Notes: generated from the letters alone by a model not told the origin. Numbered from the stretch's first letter, positions 1 through 9,352 are shown. The stretch: DNA of 17,233 nt from Cerioporus squamosus (GCA_022592435.1 JABYQS010000606.1:1-17233); one strand, 5' to 3'. Translations and numbers: made by a program.

Positions 1-37
1 GGGCGGCCGCGCGTCCTATACGGAAATCGAACATACG

Positions 38-759
38 TCAGCCAGCTGCACATAAGCTCGCAACAGGCTGAACTGACCTAGCGTGTGCATCGGATGGCAT
101 ATCAATGGGATGAGAGCGTTGGCCCGCGGTAGACGAGCTCGGGCCGGCGTTTGCGGAAGGGCCAGGCGAGCGTTGCTCGTCCACCTGAGACGCGAGCCAC
201 GCGTCGAGCTGGTCGGAGAACACCGAAGGCTGGACGCAGGTCGGGTTGACCTGAGTCATCGAGGCGCAGAACGCAGCCGAGTAATGGTTGGCAGGAGGGT
301 AGAAATCTCCAGAGGGTGGCTGCCCGCTAGTTCCAGGCTCAACAGAGAGTCTGGAACTTGTCGATGCAGAACTGGTCTTGGGCAAACCTCGCCTTGTAAC
401 GAAAGTGTCGTAGCCGAAGGAATGCGTTGTAGTCGATGGTCGACGGCATCTCTGGGGCGAAGTCCTGCACGAGTGGTGGCATCGGCCAGGCTGGCTGCGC
501 GTCAGTCCAAAAAGGCAGTGGTCCGAGTACTTATGAGACCTATGCTCACCGGGGGTGGCGGGGTTCATAGGAAGGTTCTCGGAGTCAAGTTCATGGAAGA
601 AGGAACCATTTGGGGAGGGGGGTGGGGGTGTGGGCTACGCGGGATGGGGTATGGGTGGTGTTCGCTGGACAGGTGGTCGCAGGAGGGGAGATGGACGCGG
701 GGGAGGGTTCGAGCAAGGTCGAATGGACGACCTGAGGGGGTGCCCGACGTGGCCCCCAT
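38..759 (-). CDS. Unidentified Pro/Ser-rich small protein, frame disturbed
   Basis: I do not recognise the family. A minus-strand ATG at 759-757 opens a Pro/Thr/Ser-rich exon that ends at 550 with a canonical intron at 549-495 (GTGAGC...GCGCAG, 55 nt). The second exon runs to a TGA at 40-38. Coding character is good (C/G-ending codons), and tracts such as STIDYNAFLRLRHFRYKARF in the middle and VFSDQLDAWLASQVDEQ near the end look like real protein. The reading frame has to change near the G run at 736-740, near 609-611, early in exon 2 and near 343-352, so the gene is either mis-sequenced or decayed. If repaired it would be about 230 residues with a low-complexity N-terminus and a basic helical-looking centre, which could suit a regulatory protein; this is a guess. 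The 9-bp motif cluster at 811-984 lies directly upstream. Confidence 0.4.
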
Positions 760-810
760 TTTATCCTCCTCTGGCCCGACAAAGGTCTGCCATCGGGCGG
801 GGCGCGCGTC

Positions 811-984
811 TGCAAAGCGTAGCTCGCCCTAAAGTCAAAGCGGGTACGGAGGCGTGGACTTCCTTTGCGGTAGCCGGGCAAAGCGACACGACGGCTAGCA
901 CGTTGATAACGCTTTGCAAGGGACGCCCTGCGACATAAGGATGCAAAGCGGACGGGCGGCGATTTGACTTGATAGCGCTTTGCA
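811..984. repeat. Cluster of TGCAAAGCG motif in both orientations
   Basis: The exact 9-mer TGCAAAGCG occurs at 811-819 and 942-950 on the plus strand, and as its complement CGCTTTGCA at 910-918 and 976-984. Shorter matches lie at 836-842 (CAAAGCG) and 878-885 (GCAAAGCG). The last two full copies form an inverted pair with a 25-nt spacer. The cluster lies just upstream of the minus-strand gene starting at 759, so a set of binding sites for a regulator is one reading; remains of terminal inverted repeats from a small element is another. Neither is proven. Confidence 0.6.
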
Positions 985-999
985 GACGCCCGAGGAAGC

Positions 1000-2095
1000 A
1001 GCGCCTTGAGGACACGCGTCATCCTCGCCCGCTCCCTTGTCAGCTCGGGGTTCCGACTGGCATATGTGACAGTGTCCTGTGCAGCAAGTCAGCAAGTCTA
1101 GATGAGCATATGAACGGAGGAAGACCGACGACGGGCACAGAGGGCGAAGTGGCCGTTTCCGACGCATTCACACCCCGCAACTTCCGCGATCCAAGCATCG
1201 AGATCGCTGCTGCGTGCACGTCTCATGCTCGTTCACTCATTCGTCGTGCTTCGTGTAGAGGTAGGACAGTTTCGCCGGGCTTGTTCACCGGACCCTGAAG
1301 GTGGTTAAGCCGAAAGAAGCGGTCGAAGGACAAGGTTTGCTGCGTTGCTGTCATGTAGCGACGCCTCGGCAACGCCGACTGGCGTCTCCCTCCTTCGCCG
1401 ACGCTAGCAACTTCAAGGCCACTATCAACCACCATCCGACCACATCCACACATGTGTCTTCTGACTACACTTGTACTACGGCTCGAGAGTCTCACACCAT
1501 AGATGAAGCCAGCCTTAGCACCTATAGATGGAGTATATGGTTTGCCCATGCACCGCCGTAGTGGACTGTCCAACTTCGGTCTCCGTCTGCCAGGAAACTC
1601 GCCAACCGCGACCGTGAATTTGGCACTCCAGCAAACTTCATAGACGCTAGTCTGTGGACATGCAGGCGCTTCGCTACGATTGCGTTGTCGAAGGTGCGCA
1701 TACCTTCCGTACGTTGTGGTTGGCAGAAGCTGACGCAGGCAAGTTCATGGGCAGACAGAGAGCATGTCGCCGAATATACACAAGGACGCACAAGTTCACT
1801 CTTTCTGTCTCTATTTTTAGGCTCTCTATTTCGGTAGAAAGCTCGCGCTTGAAGTTGACATGCGTTCATCTCGCAGTTCGCGAATAGTCGAGCACCGGTA
1901 GTATGAGCAGGCTTCCTCAGGCTAGAGTGTTCGCATGGAAATGATCCATGCATATCTCTGAGCTAGTTTGGATACTTAGCTCCGAAAGAGTGAGTTGTGC
2001 GGCATTGGGTGCAGAGGATGAGGTCACTGACAGTGTACAGGCGACTCTCACGTAGTCCGCACTCGTCCGTGGTCGAACATGAGGCTGACATCCGA
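1000..2095. other. No gene recognised
   Basis: Open frames of up to 143 codons occur here on both strands, but none shows family motifs, consistent C/G-ending codons or sensible splice sites. A CTCTATTT direct repeat occurs around 1806-1835. I see nothing else to annotate. Confidence 0.5.
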
Positions 2096-2099
2096 CCGC

Positions 2100-2107
2100 T
2101 ATAAGTA
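2100..2107 (+). promoter_or_regulatory. TATA-like element of the AKR gene
   Basis: TATAAGTA lies 96 bases upstream of the ATG at 2203, a plausible distance for a fungal TATA box plus a short 5' UTR. No upstream activating site was identified. Confidence 0.35.
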
Positions 2108-2202
2108 AGGCTCATGTCCTCGCGCAGCTGGACAACACTCACTCCGAGTCTTCCTCGCAGATCCCACCGGACAACCCACGATCGACATTCATCCGTTCCA
2201 CG

Positions 2203-3764
2203 ATGTCTGCCTGGAGCCCCGTACCTCCCCCACCGACGAAGCTGGGCTACTACCGCCAGCTCTGCAGCACCGCGGGCGTGCACGTCTCGCCGCTCTGCCT
2301 CGGGGGTATGAGCATAGGCGACAAGTGGTCGAACTTCGGGATGGGCGCGATGGACAAGGAGGCCAGCTTCAAGCTGCTCGACGCGTACTACAAGGCCGGG
2401 GGCAACTTCGTCGATACTGCGAACAGCTACCAGGACGAGTCGTCTGAGGAGTTTATCGGGGAGTGGATGGAGTTACGCGGGATTCGCGACCAGATGGTCG
2501 TTGCGACGAAGGTAGGCTGCGATTCGATCGCATATACGCCGCGTCACGAGTTCGCTGAACATTTCGTGTTTCAGTACACGAACCACTACAAGCGTGGTAG
2601 AGACGACATCGCGCAGAAGGTGCATTACACGGGCAACAATGTCAAGTCGATGCACATCTCGGTCGAGGCTTCGCTGAAAAAGCTCCGCACCAGCTACATC
2701 GATATTCTCTACGTCCACTGGGTACGATGTCACTGCTACATCGTCTCCACTACTGACGAGTCATGACCTATCAGTGGGACTGGGACACCAGCGTAGAGGA
2801 GATCATGCACGGTCTCCACGCTCTTCACCTCGCGGGCAAGGTTCTGTATCTGGTAAGACAAACGACTCGCTTCACGACTCAGTCATATACCTCATCTCTC
2901 CTGACAGGGCATCTCGGACACTCCCGCCTGGGTCGTCTCGAAGGCGAACCAGTACGCTCGGGACCACGCGCTTACCCCGTTCTCGATCTACCAAGGTGCT
3001 TGGAGCATCCTCCAACGCGACTTCGAGCGCGAGATCATCCCGATGGCGCGGGCTGAAGGTGAATATTCCACGCTCAGCACTGCTGATCGGAGGCTTGTTG
3101 CTGACTCACCGCGCGGCAGGTATGGCCATCGCCCCCTGGAACGTTTTGGCAGGAGGGAAGATCCGCACCGACGAGGACGAAGAACGTCGCCGTCAGACAG
3201 GCGAGAAGGGTGAGTCTGGAGGGTCGCAGAACAAGCGTTGTACTGGTCGTACACAGGATCGTGACAGGTATCTGCAGGTCGCGACATACGGCGCGATGGG
3301 TGGGAGAGGACTCCCGAGCAGCGCAACGTCTGTCTGGCCTTGGAGGAAGTCGCGAAGCAGGTGGGATCCAAGAGCATACAAGCTGGTCAGTACGCCCTTC
3401 GAACGTTCGCTAGACGCTCTCGATCAGTGCTCATGAGCGTCGAGCACAGTCGCCATCGCGTATGTGATGCAGAAGACGACGCATGTCTTCCCGGTCATCG
3501 GGGGTCCGCAAGGTGGAGCACCTGGAGGCGAACCTAGAGGCCCTGAACATCAAACTGTCCGAGGAGCAGATCAAGTATCTCGAGAGCGCGGCGCCCTTCG
3601 ACCTTGGCTTCCCGTTGAACTTCATCGTGAGTGCCTGGCAGTTGTAGAGTGTACCGGCGACTGATGTGCATGCGCAGGGCGACGGCTGGGACTATATGTA
3701 CCTCATGAAAACGGCGGCGAACTTTGTGCGTTGGCCGCGTCCGCAGCCGATTGCTCCCAACTAG
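2203..3764 (+). CDS. Aldo-keto reductase, aryl-alcohol dehydrogenase (AAD) type
   Basis: NADP(H)-dependent cytosolic oxidoreductase that interconverts aryl aldehydes and alcohols in its family. Exons: 2203-2511, 2575-2721, 2775-2852, 2908-3058, 3120-3209, 3278-3385, 3450-3626, 3678-3764. The product is about 381 residues, the usual AAD length. The AKR tetrad is visible: D71 and Y76 in the FVDTANSY segment, K103 in VVATK, and the histidine of LYVHWWDWD at about 151. NADP-binding landmarks follow: GISDTPAWVVSKAN, QGAWSILQRDFE, PWNVLAGGKI and VFPVIGG. The C-terminus ends WPRPQPIAPN. Intron 1 (2512-2574, 63 nt) has no in-frame stop, so unspliced RNA would add 21 residues. In exon 7 the conserved IGG-R-KVEHL segment is broken by one extra base at about 3504-3507 (GGTCCGCAAG where GGTCGCAAG is expected); all codons after it are intact in the shifted frame. 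The 3' neighbour is SDR gene 1, convergent, with 59 bp between stops. Family is certain; the substrate is not. Confidence 0.92.
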
Positions 3765-3823
3765 TCAAGTCGGCATACAACAAGCACTGTTTGAGATGTA
3801 CTGGTACTGCCACGAAATAGCAA

Positions 3824-5306
3824 TTACAGCGCAGCCTTGGTCCGCGAATGTGTAGCTGCGCCATCCAAGATGATGTACGTTCCCGACACGTACGCTGCGG
3901 CCGGGCTAGCGAGGAAGAGTGCTGAGAGTGAGCACAGCGTGAGCGATTTGAGAGCACTCATCAGGAAACGAATGTACGTACCGACACCAGCCATGTCTCT
4001 GGGGTGACCGATACGACCTGGGAGACGTCAGCCACGTTTTTCTTGCCAAAAAGGAAAGAAAGTCGCTTACCGAAGGGGTGGCCGTCAGCGAGACCCTCCT
4101 CGCCATGCTGCTTGATACCAAAAGCCGTCATTTTCGACGGGAAGACACTAGTACAAGTCCTCTCAGAACACTTCTATACATGATAACAGCAAGTGAACGA
4201 CGTACCCGGGGAGAATCGCGTTGACCGTGATGAACTTCGGGGCGAGTGTGGTGGCGAGAAGAACGGTAAGATGGTTGAGGGCCGCTTTGCTGGTGTTATC
4301 TAGGGGGCAGAGTGAGCAGGGTAAACAGAGGCGAAGAGAGATAGTCTTACAGCTCCAGAGACCGTTCCCATCGCCGGCGACCTTGGAGCCGACGGCGGTG
4401 GTGAGGAAGCTGGCCACGGAGGAGATGTTGATCACGCGTCCGGGGTCGAACGAGGTCGCGTCCTTCTCCAGGAGGGGAGTGAGGCTGGTGGTATAGGTAT
4501 AAAGCCATGAGAGATACGAAGGCGGAAACACAAATGAAAGCCTACGCAGCGGTCACTAAGCGGTACGAAACACGTAAGTTGGCGGGCTTTAAACATCCAC
4601 AATGAGGAGACCTACTGTAGAATACGCTCTTCACGTTGAGCGAGAGGATCTTGTCCCAGCCCTCCTTCTCCGGGACGCTGCGAGGCTTTGAGTCAGCGCT
4701 CGACGATCGCAACTGCGGTCGACATCGCTCACTTGTCATACGGGGCGCCCCATGACGCGCCGGAGTTGTTCACCAGTATGTGGATCTTGGACTCGCGATC
4801 CTTGATCTTGTTTGCGAGGGCATCGCAGCCGGCCTTCGTCTGTAACACGGGCCCGGTGAGAGCTACTCCGAGCGGTGAGATTGTGAAGTGCGCACACTGA
4901 TGTCGGCAACGAAGTAGTGGCAGCTACCAGGTCCCCGCTTGTTCAAGGCCTCACAGGTCTGAAGGTAAGCGAGCGTTTTGTGAGTAGTAGTACTCTGTCA
5001 GATTGATCGAGACGACCGACATCCTTGAGCTGCTTCTCCTTCCGGGAAGCAATGTAGACCTTGGCGCCATTCTGCACGTATGCCGAAGCAATCATAGTGC
5101 CAATTCCGGAGCCTCCGCCCGTAACAACAGCTGCGTCGCGTCGCGTCAGTCATCACGTTACAATGACGCGGTGAACTTTCAAGTTCTCACCGACTTTGCC
5201 CTTGACATCGAAGAGATTGCTCGTGGTGAAGTCTTCGTCCACAATTGTCAGTTGTCACAACAATACCGCGGTGAGTTCACGCCTCACCTAGAGCATTGGT
5301 CGACAT
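3824..5306 (-). CDS. Short-chain dehydrogenase/reductase, tandem copy 1
   Basis: Classical SDR, NAD(P)(H)-dependent, resembling fungal 3-oxoacyl-reductase/RhlG-like proteins. Exons on the minus strand: 5306-5288, 5232-5191, 5130-5021, 4958-4896, 4839-4733, 4677-4612, 4484-4351, 4299-4206, 4147-4071, 4017-3982, 3921-3824; they sum to 281 codons plus stop. Visible motifs: DVKGKVAVVTGGGSGIG cofactor loop (residues about 15-31), NNSG at about 102-105, the SLNVKS asparagine, INISS with the catalytic serine, and YNTSK (Y181, K185), where the tyrosine codon is split by an intron. The C-terminal YVSG and LDGA motifs are also standard. The start ATG gives a 19-nt first exon shared with copy 2. Intron 3 has an unusual donor (GTCGGT). 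Compared with copy 2 it lacks four residues near the C-terminus. It appears intact. Substrate unknown; closeness to the AKR suggests carbonyl metabolism, an inference only. Confidence 0.9.
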
Positions 5307-5493
5307 TGTGTTCGAGATGAGTGTACGGTGCAGAGCTGTTTCTGTATGTTACCCCGCATTTCCCCAAAGACCCTGTCCGTGTCGGCCCGGCTGTTCAGGT
5401 AGCCGGTAGCGCTGTGAGCTGACTAATGGCCCGCAAAAGGCAAATATTGCCAACCCGACGTTTCCGGGAATATTGGACTCTCGGGAGTCGGGA

Positions 5494-5540
5494 CACGACG
5501 ACGACGAGCACGCGTACGACGAGGACGAAGACGAGGACAC
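5494..5540. repeat. GAC/GAG triplet-rich tract upstream of SDR copy 1
   Basis: An imperfect run of GAC and GAG triplets about 190 bases upstream of the start codon of SDR copy 1. The matching position upstream of copy 2 (about 8423-8438) has a much shorter run, so the tract has expanded here or contracted there since the duplication. Confidence 0.5.
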
Positions 5541-5661
5541 TTGCGTAATTTCAATTCTCTGGCTCAAGCTGCACAGCTGCACGACCACTCCATACTCAAA
5601 TAGTCGTGAATCTTACCATGTCCAGCGGAAGATCTACACCTGTGTATGAACGTTTGTCCTT

Positions 5662-6200
5662 TTGTTCAGTAAGTGCGTCTCGTATCCTAGACGTCTCTTA
5701 TCAGTACGGCTTGACCAGAGACTTAGAGAAGCGGAGCACCTCCATCTCAATATCAACGGTACTCCTTGTGTTTTAGCTCGCGGACACGGATCACGACCCA
5801 CCTTGGACAATAGATTGTTGGGCCAAGCTCGTCGGCGTGCTACGGTCCCTACTGTAACCTCAAACCTATCCTCGACGCTTGGCTGGCGACGTTCAGGGAC
5901 GAGATCGGCCCGCGCGTGGTCGGCGTCCTCCAGGACTGCCCGCTGCTGGCGTGGTGCGAGCTCCTGTATCACCCACGCGGAGGCTCGACGTGGGCCGAGT
6001 TTCGCCCTTCCCACTGGCCGGAGCCGCACTTCATCCAGTACCACGACGATGATGTCCACTTGTACGTGTCTTCCCGCTCCGATCAATGCTGTCCGTCGTT
6101 TGATTGTCCACGGATTTCCCGCCGCCCAGGGACTCTCTGCCGCTCCCGTATACTCTCCGCATTGTCCGAGGTCCTCGGCATGCGCAGTCGGGTGTAGGTC
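5662..6200 (+). CDS. Unidentified coding tract between the SDR copies
   Basis: No family recognised. Coding character is strong on the plus strand: C/G-ending codons run from about 5814 to 6061, with segments DAWLATFRDEIGPRVVGVL, DCPLLAWCELLYHPRGG and PHFIQYHDDDVH. Just upstream, in another frame, WTIDCWAKLVGVLRSLL ends at a TAA at about 5854, immediately before the main tract, so a single frame-changing base near 5850 would join them. Another shift is likely near 5775, joining a REAEHLHLNING segment. A good intron is possible at 6062-6129 (GTACGT...CCCAG), leading to LDSLPLPYTLRIVRG; reading on without splicing also stays open to 6197. Start and end are unknown. It may be a single gene damaged by indels; it could also be a fragment left between the duplicated SDR units. 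Confidence 0.4.
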
Positions 6201-6608
6201 GCATAACTTCACGACTGCTCGTGAGACAGCCTCACTGTATGCGGTTACCCTGCTGCTAACCGGAAGCCTAAGATATGTGTCTCGGATGCCAGTCGTCCCG
6301 CAGATTTCCTCTTTACTCCAGTGATTGCGATGCGTCAAGACGAATAGGGGGCGGTCTACCTGTCCTCTCGGACTCGGCGGAGCTCAAGGACAGAGTGTCC
6401 CGGATATATGCCCAAGCAACGAGATACTCGTGATCTCTGCTGTAGTCGCGCCAGCCGATCGACCTCGGCCGCAGTGCCGTCCTTCGATGAACATGTACAC
6501 TACGATATCCAACGACATATGGTATGGGACCGGTATCCCTCCTCGTCAAGGGTCGCTTCCGTATAGAATACGAGCCCTGCTGTAGCACTACGCACTCTCA
6601 CGACATCG

Positions 6609-8128
6609 TCACAGCGCAGCCTTACTCCAGTTCTTGGTCCGCGACTGCGTCGTTGCGCCATCCAAGATAATCTGGGTTCCGGACACGTATGCTGCAGCCG
6701 GGCTGGCGAGGAAGAGCGCTGGGGGAGCACGCAGCGTGAGCGATCCGCACTAGCTCCTTTGAGTCGGGACACGGATGCACGTACCTACACCAGCCATGTC
6801 CCTGGGGTGACCGATGCGACCTGGCACTTAGGTTCAGCAATGATTTCTGTGATGGCGAGCGACTGGGCACTCACGGAAGGGGCTACCGTCAGCAAGACCC
6901 TCCTCACCGTGCTGCTCGATACTGAGGGCCGTCATCTTCGACGGAAACACACTACAGGGAGGCGCAGTCAGCGCAAAGACATTCCCTCAGACGCATCAGG
7001 CGAGATACCTAGGGAGGATGGCGTTGACGGTGATGAACTTCGGCGCCAGCGTGGTCGCGAGGAGGACCGTGAGATGGTTGAGCGCCGCTTTGCTGGTGCC
7101 GTCTGTGTGGGAGGTCAATTGAGCGAGGCGTGGCAAACAGAATGAAAGGAAGACATACAGCTCCAAATACCGAGCTCCGCGCCGGTGATCTGGAAGCCGG
7201 TGGCGATGGTGAGGAAGCTGGAGATGGAGGAGATGTTGATGACGCGGCCAGGATCGCACGCAGTTGCATCTTTCTCGAGGAGGGGCGTGAGGCTGGGCCA
7301 GTGATTGTGAGGGAAAATGTGAGATGGGTGACGATGAATGAACACGTACGCTACGGTCACTACGGAGCATGATAAGTGTCACTGGAGGACAGACCGGTCT
7401 CTCCGAGGGAAGTGCATACTGTATAACACGCTCTTGACGTTGACTGAAAGAAGCTCGTCCCAGCCATCCTTCTCCGGGAAGCTGCGAAGTTGCATAGTTC
7501 AGTCTGGGAATGCGTCCATCGCATAGCATAAAGCACCACTCACTTGTCGTATGGTGCAGCATATGTGGCACCAGAGTTGTTGACCAATATGTGGATCTTG
7601 GACTCGCGCTCCTTTATCTGATTCGCGAGGGTATCGCACCCGGCCTTCGTCTGTAGCGCTAGAAGTTAGTGGGTCCATCACGATAACTCGGCCAGACACG
7701 AACGCTGATATCTGCGATGAGGTAGTGGCAACTGCCTGTTCCCCGCTTGTTCAATGCCTCGCAGGTCTAGTAAGATTGATATCAGCTCCAGTGTTCGTTC
7801 GGATATTGATAGGAAAAGCAAGAGACTGCAGACCTCCTTGAGCTGCTTCTCGTTCCGGGAAGCAATGTAGACCTTCACACCGTTCTGCACGTAGGCTGAA
7901 GCAATCATGGCTCCAATCCCGGAGCCTCCTCCAGTGACCAAGGCTGCAGATGTCGCGTCAGCCATCCCATTCCAGCCACGCAGTGAAGAAGCGCGTTCTC
8001 AGAGCTCACCAACTTTTCCATTTAAGTCGAAGAGGTTTCTCGTCGTGAAGTCTGCTTCACGTTGGTCAGATTCATACTCACATAAGTACACGCAGACTGA
8101 TAGCCTCACCTAGAGCATTGGCCGACAT
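6609..8128 (-). CDS. Short-chain dehydrogenase/reductase, tandem copy 2
   Basis: Paralogue of the SDR at 3824-5306, same strand and same intron positions. Exons: 8128-8110, 8051-8010, 7943-7834, 7766-7704, 7650-7544, 7481-7416, 7292-7159, 7102-7009, 6951-6875, 6820-6785, 6718-6609; 285 codons plus stop. Motifs: DLNGKVALVTGGGSGIG (about residues 15-31), NNSG (102-105), SVNVKS (N128), INISS (S157/S158) and YGTSK (Y181, K185). The 19-nt first exon ATG...CTAG is nearly identical to copy 1 and fixes the start; the nearer ATG at 7965 lies inside intron 2. Two splice donors are odd: intron 3 begins GTCTGC, and phase requires intron 6 to begin GC (AGTAT|GCACTT) where copy 1 has AGTAG|GTCTCC. Four extra residues (NWSK) lie near the C-terminus. 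Probably functional if intron 6 is spliced as a GC-AG intron; otherwise the frame breaks there. Confidence 0.88.
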
Positions 8129-8540
8129 CGTGCTGGACGTATGATGTAGAGGTCTTCCTCAACCTCACCCCGCATTTCTTTTACATGGTCTCATACCCCG
8201 ACGTGCGAGTATGATGCCGTACCAGTTGTACTCTGGCCCGCCGATCGGAGATAGTAGTGGTGCGCTGCGCCATCATACTAATAGTAGGTGAAGGCCAAGA
8301 CCAAGTCGTCGGTCGGCTCGGGTGTTCAGGTGTCCGGAGGAGCTGTGCTGCTTACAAATCCACCCAAAAAGGCGAATGCCGACTCGAGCTCAGCGTCGGC
8401 AATCGTCGAGTATCGACAAACCACGACGACGACGAGCACTCGTTCAGTTTTCTTGCCTTCAGTCCACTCGGCGGAACTCGCGCAATGGATGCAAAACATT
8501 GTCTTGATGAGAGCCATGTCAGTGGAGTGACCTGTGGACG
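8129..8540. repeat. Duplicated upstream region of SDR copy 2 (matches 5307-5630)
   Basis: The SDR duplication extends beyond the coding region. Shared landmarks are CCCCGCATTT (5352-5361 and 8168-8177), GTCGGC followed by TGTTCAGGT (5381-5400 and 8312-8331), AAAAGGC-containing sequence further out, the ACGACGACGACGAGCAC tract, and CCATGTC near 5617 and 8514. Between the first two landmarks copy 2 is about 115 bases longer. The region presumably contains the promoters of both genes, but no clear TATA element is visible. Confidence 0.6.
8208..8279. repeat. 9-bp inverted repeat with 54-nt spacer
   Basis: AGTATGATG at 8208-8216 is matched by its exact complement CATCATACT at 8271-8279. The pair lies inside the roughly 115-base stretch that is present upstream of SDR copy 2 and absent from copy 1, so it may mark a small inserted element. 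No target-site duplication is obvious. Confidence 0.4.
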
Positions 8541-8809
8541 ACTACGCGGCCCTCGATGATCTCGGTGCAGGTGGACGCTGGAGGCAACTAGAGGGTGCGG
8601 GAGGTCGTCGCCGAGGCTATGGGTCTGAGCATAGGTGTCATGTTCATTCCTTGGTAAGTGTGTTCAGTCCTAGGGAGATGCTCATCGCGAGATCTAACTA
8701 GACAGACGAAGGCCTCCTGCGATATTGGGAGCGCTATGTACATAGACGTTACTCGACATCGGACGACCATGCTACGTCCGTAGTGATTAGTTGTGAGTGG
8801 CTAGATTGA

Positions 8810-9145
8810 GCTGTTCTGGTTGCAGCATTTGTTCTTGAACACCTTGTAGACCTCTTCCTAGCCCGAGTGGTCGTCGGTCGTGAGGGACTGCAGGTTCGGA
8901 TGCGCTATGATACATAACATCCAATTCGGACGATATGCGGGCGAATGTGCGTACGCGACGCCGAGCTTGAAGTCTTCCAGCTCCTCCAGCTCCGCGAACG
9001 GTGCTCTAAGCCGATCTCGTATTCAATGGCGTACTCGCAGTTGCCACGCGCCAGTTCGAGGATGCGAGAAGACGCCTCAAGCCGCTCTGCCAGAACACTA
9101 CCCTCGCTCCTGATGGAGCCCTATGGAGCCCCACACGCTACTCAT
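8810..9145 (-). pseudogene. Unidentified minus-strand coding remnant
   Basis: A minus-strand ATG at 9145 opens MSSVWGSIGLHQ, then after a frame change near 9110 comes VLAERLEASSRILELARGN and CEYAIEYEIGLE. A one-base change near 9005 leads to PFAELEELEDFKLGVAYAH, SPAYRPNW and, further on, LQSLTTDDHSG, a TAG, and EEVYKVFKNKCC. The amino-acid composition and codon use are protein-like and continue across the breaks, which suggests a real gene with single-base indels or a decayed one. No family is recognised and no splice sites are firm. Confidence 0.3.
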
Positions 9146-9352
9146 GCTGAAAGCAGCAGACTATACGCTGGAATGAACTCAGTTACCAATGTACGGTTGA
9201 CTGCATATGTCCTACCCACTGGCATGTGCTCACTTCCGTCCTCCACGCAGCCACGACAGCCCAACGGTTAACCCAGCCCGACGTCTGTATATCTTATCCA
9301 CATGTTTTGTGTCTTCGAACACCGTAGCTGGTGACCTCGATCACGAGGACAA

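Noticed and set aside
591..1022. 143-codon minus-strand frame with two AKRYQ segments as an intact gene
   Set aside because: The AKRYQ repeats come from the 9-bp DNA motif, and the coding-like part begins only near 759; the upstream part is probably promoter.
5131..5153. ATG at 5153 as the start of SDR copy 1, which would give a frameshift before the TGGGSGIG motif
   Set aside because: This ATG lies in intron 2 (5190-5131). Two upstream exons (5306-5288 and 5232-5191) join in phase to the VVTGGGSGIG exon, so no frameshift exists.
7678..7965. Open frame from ATG 7965 as a complete first exon of SDR copy 2
   Set aside because: The better model starts at 8128 with exons encoding MSANAL and DFTTRNLFDLNGKV, as in copy 1; the 7965 ATG is intronic and the frame also runs into intron 3.
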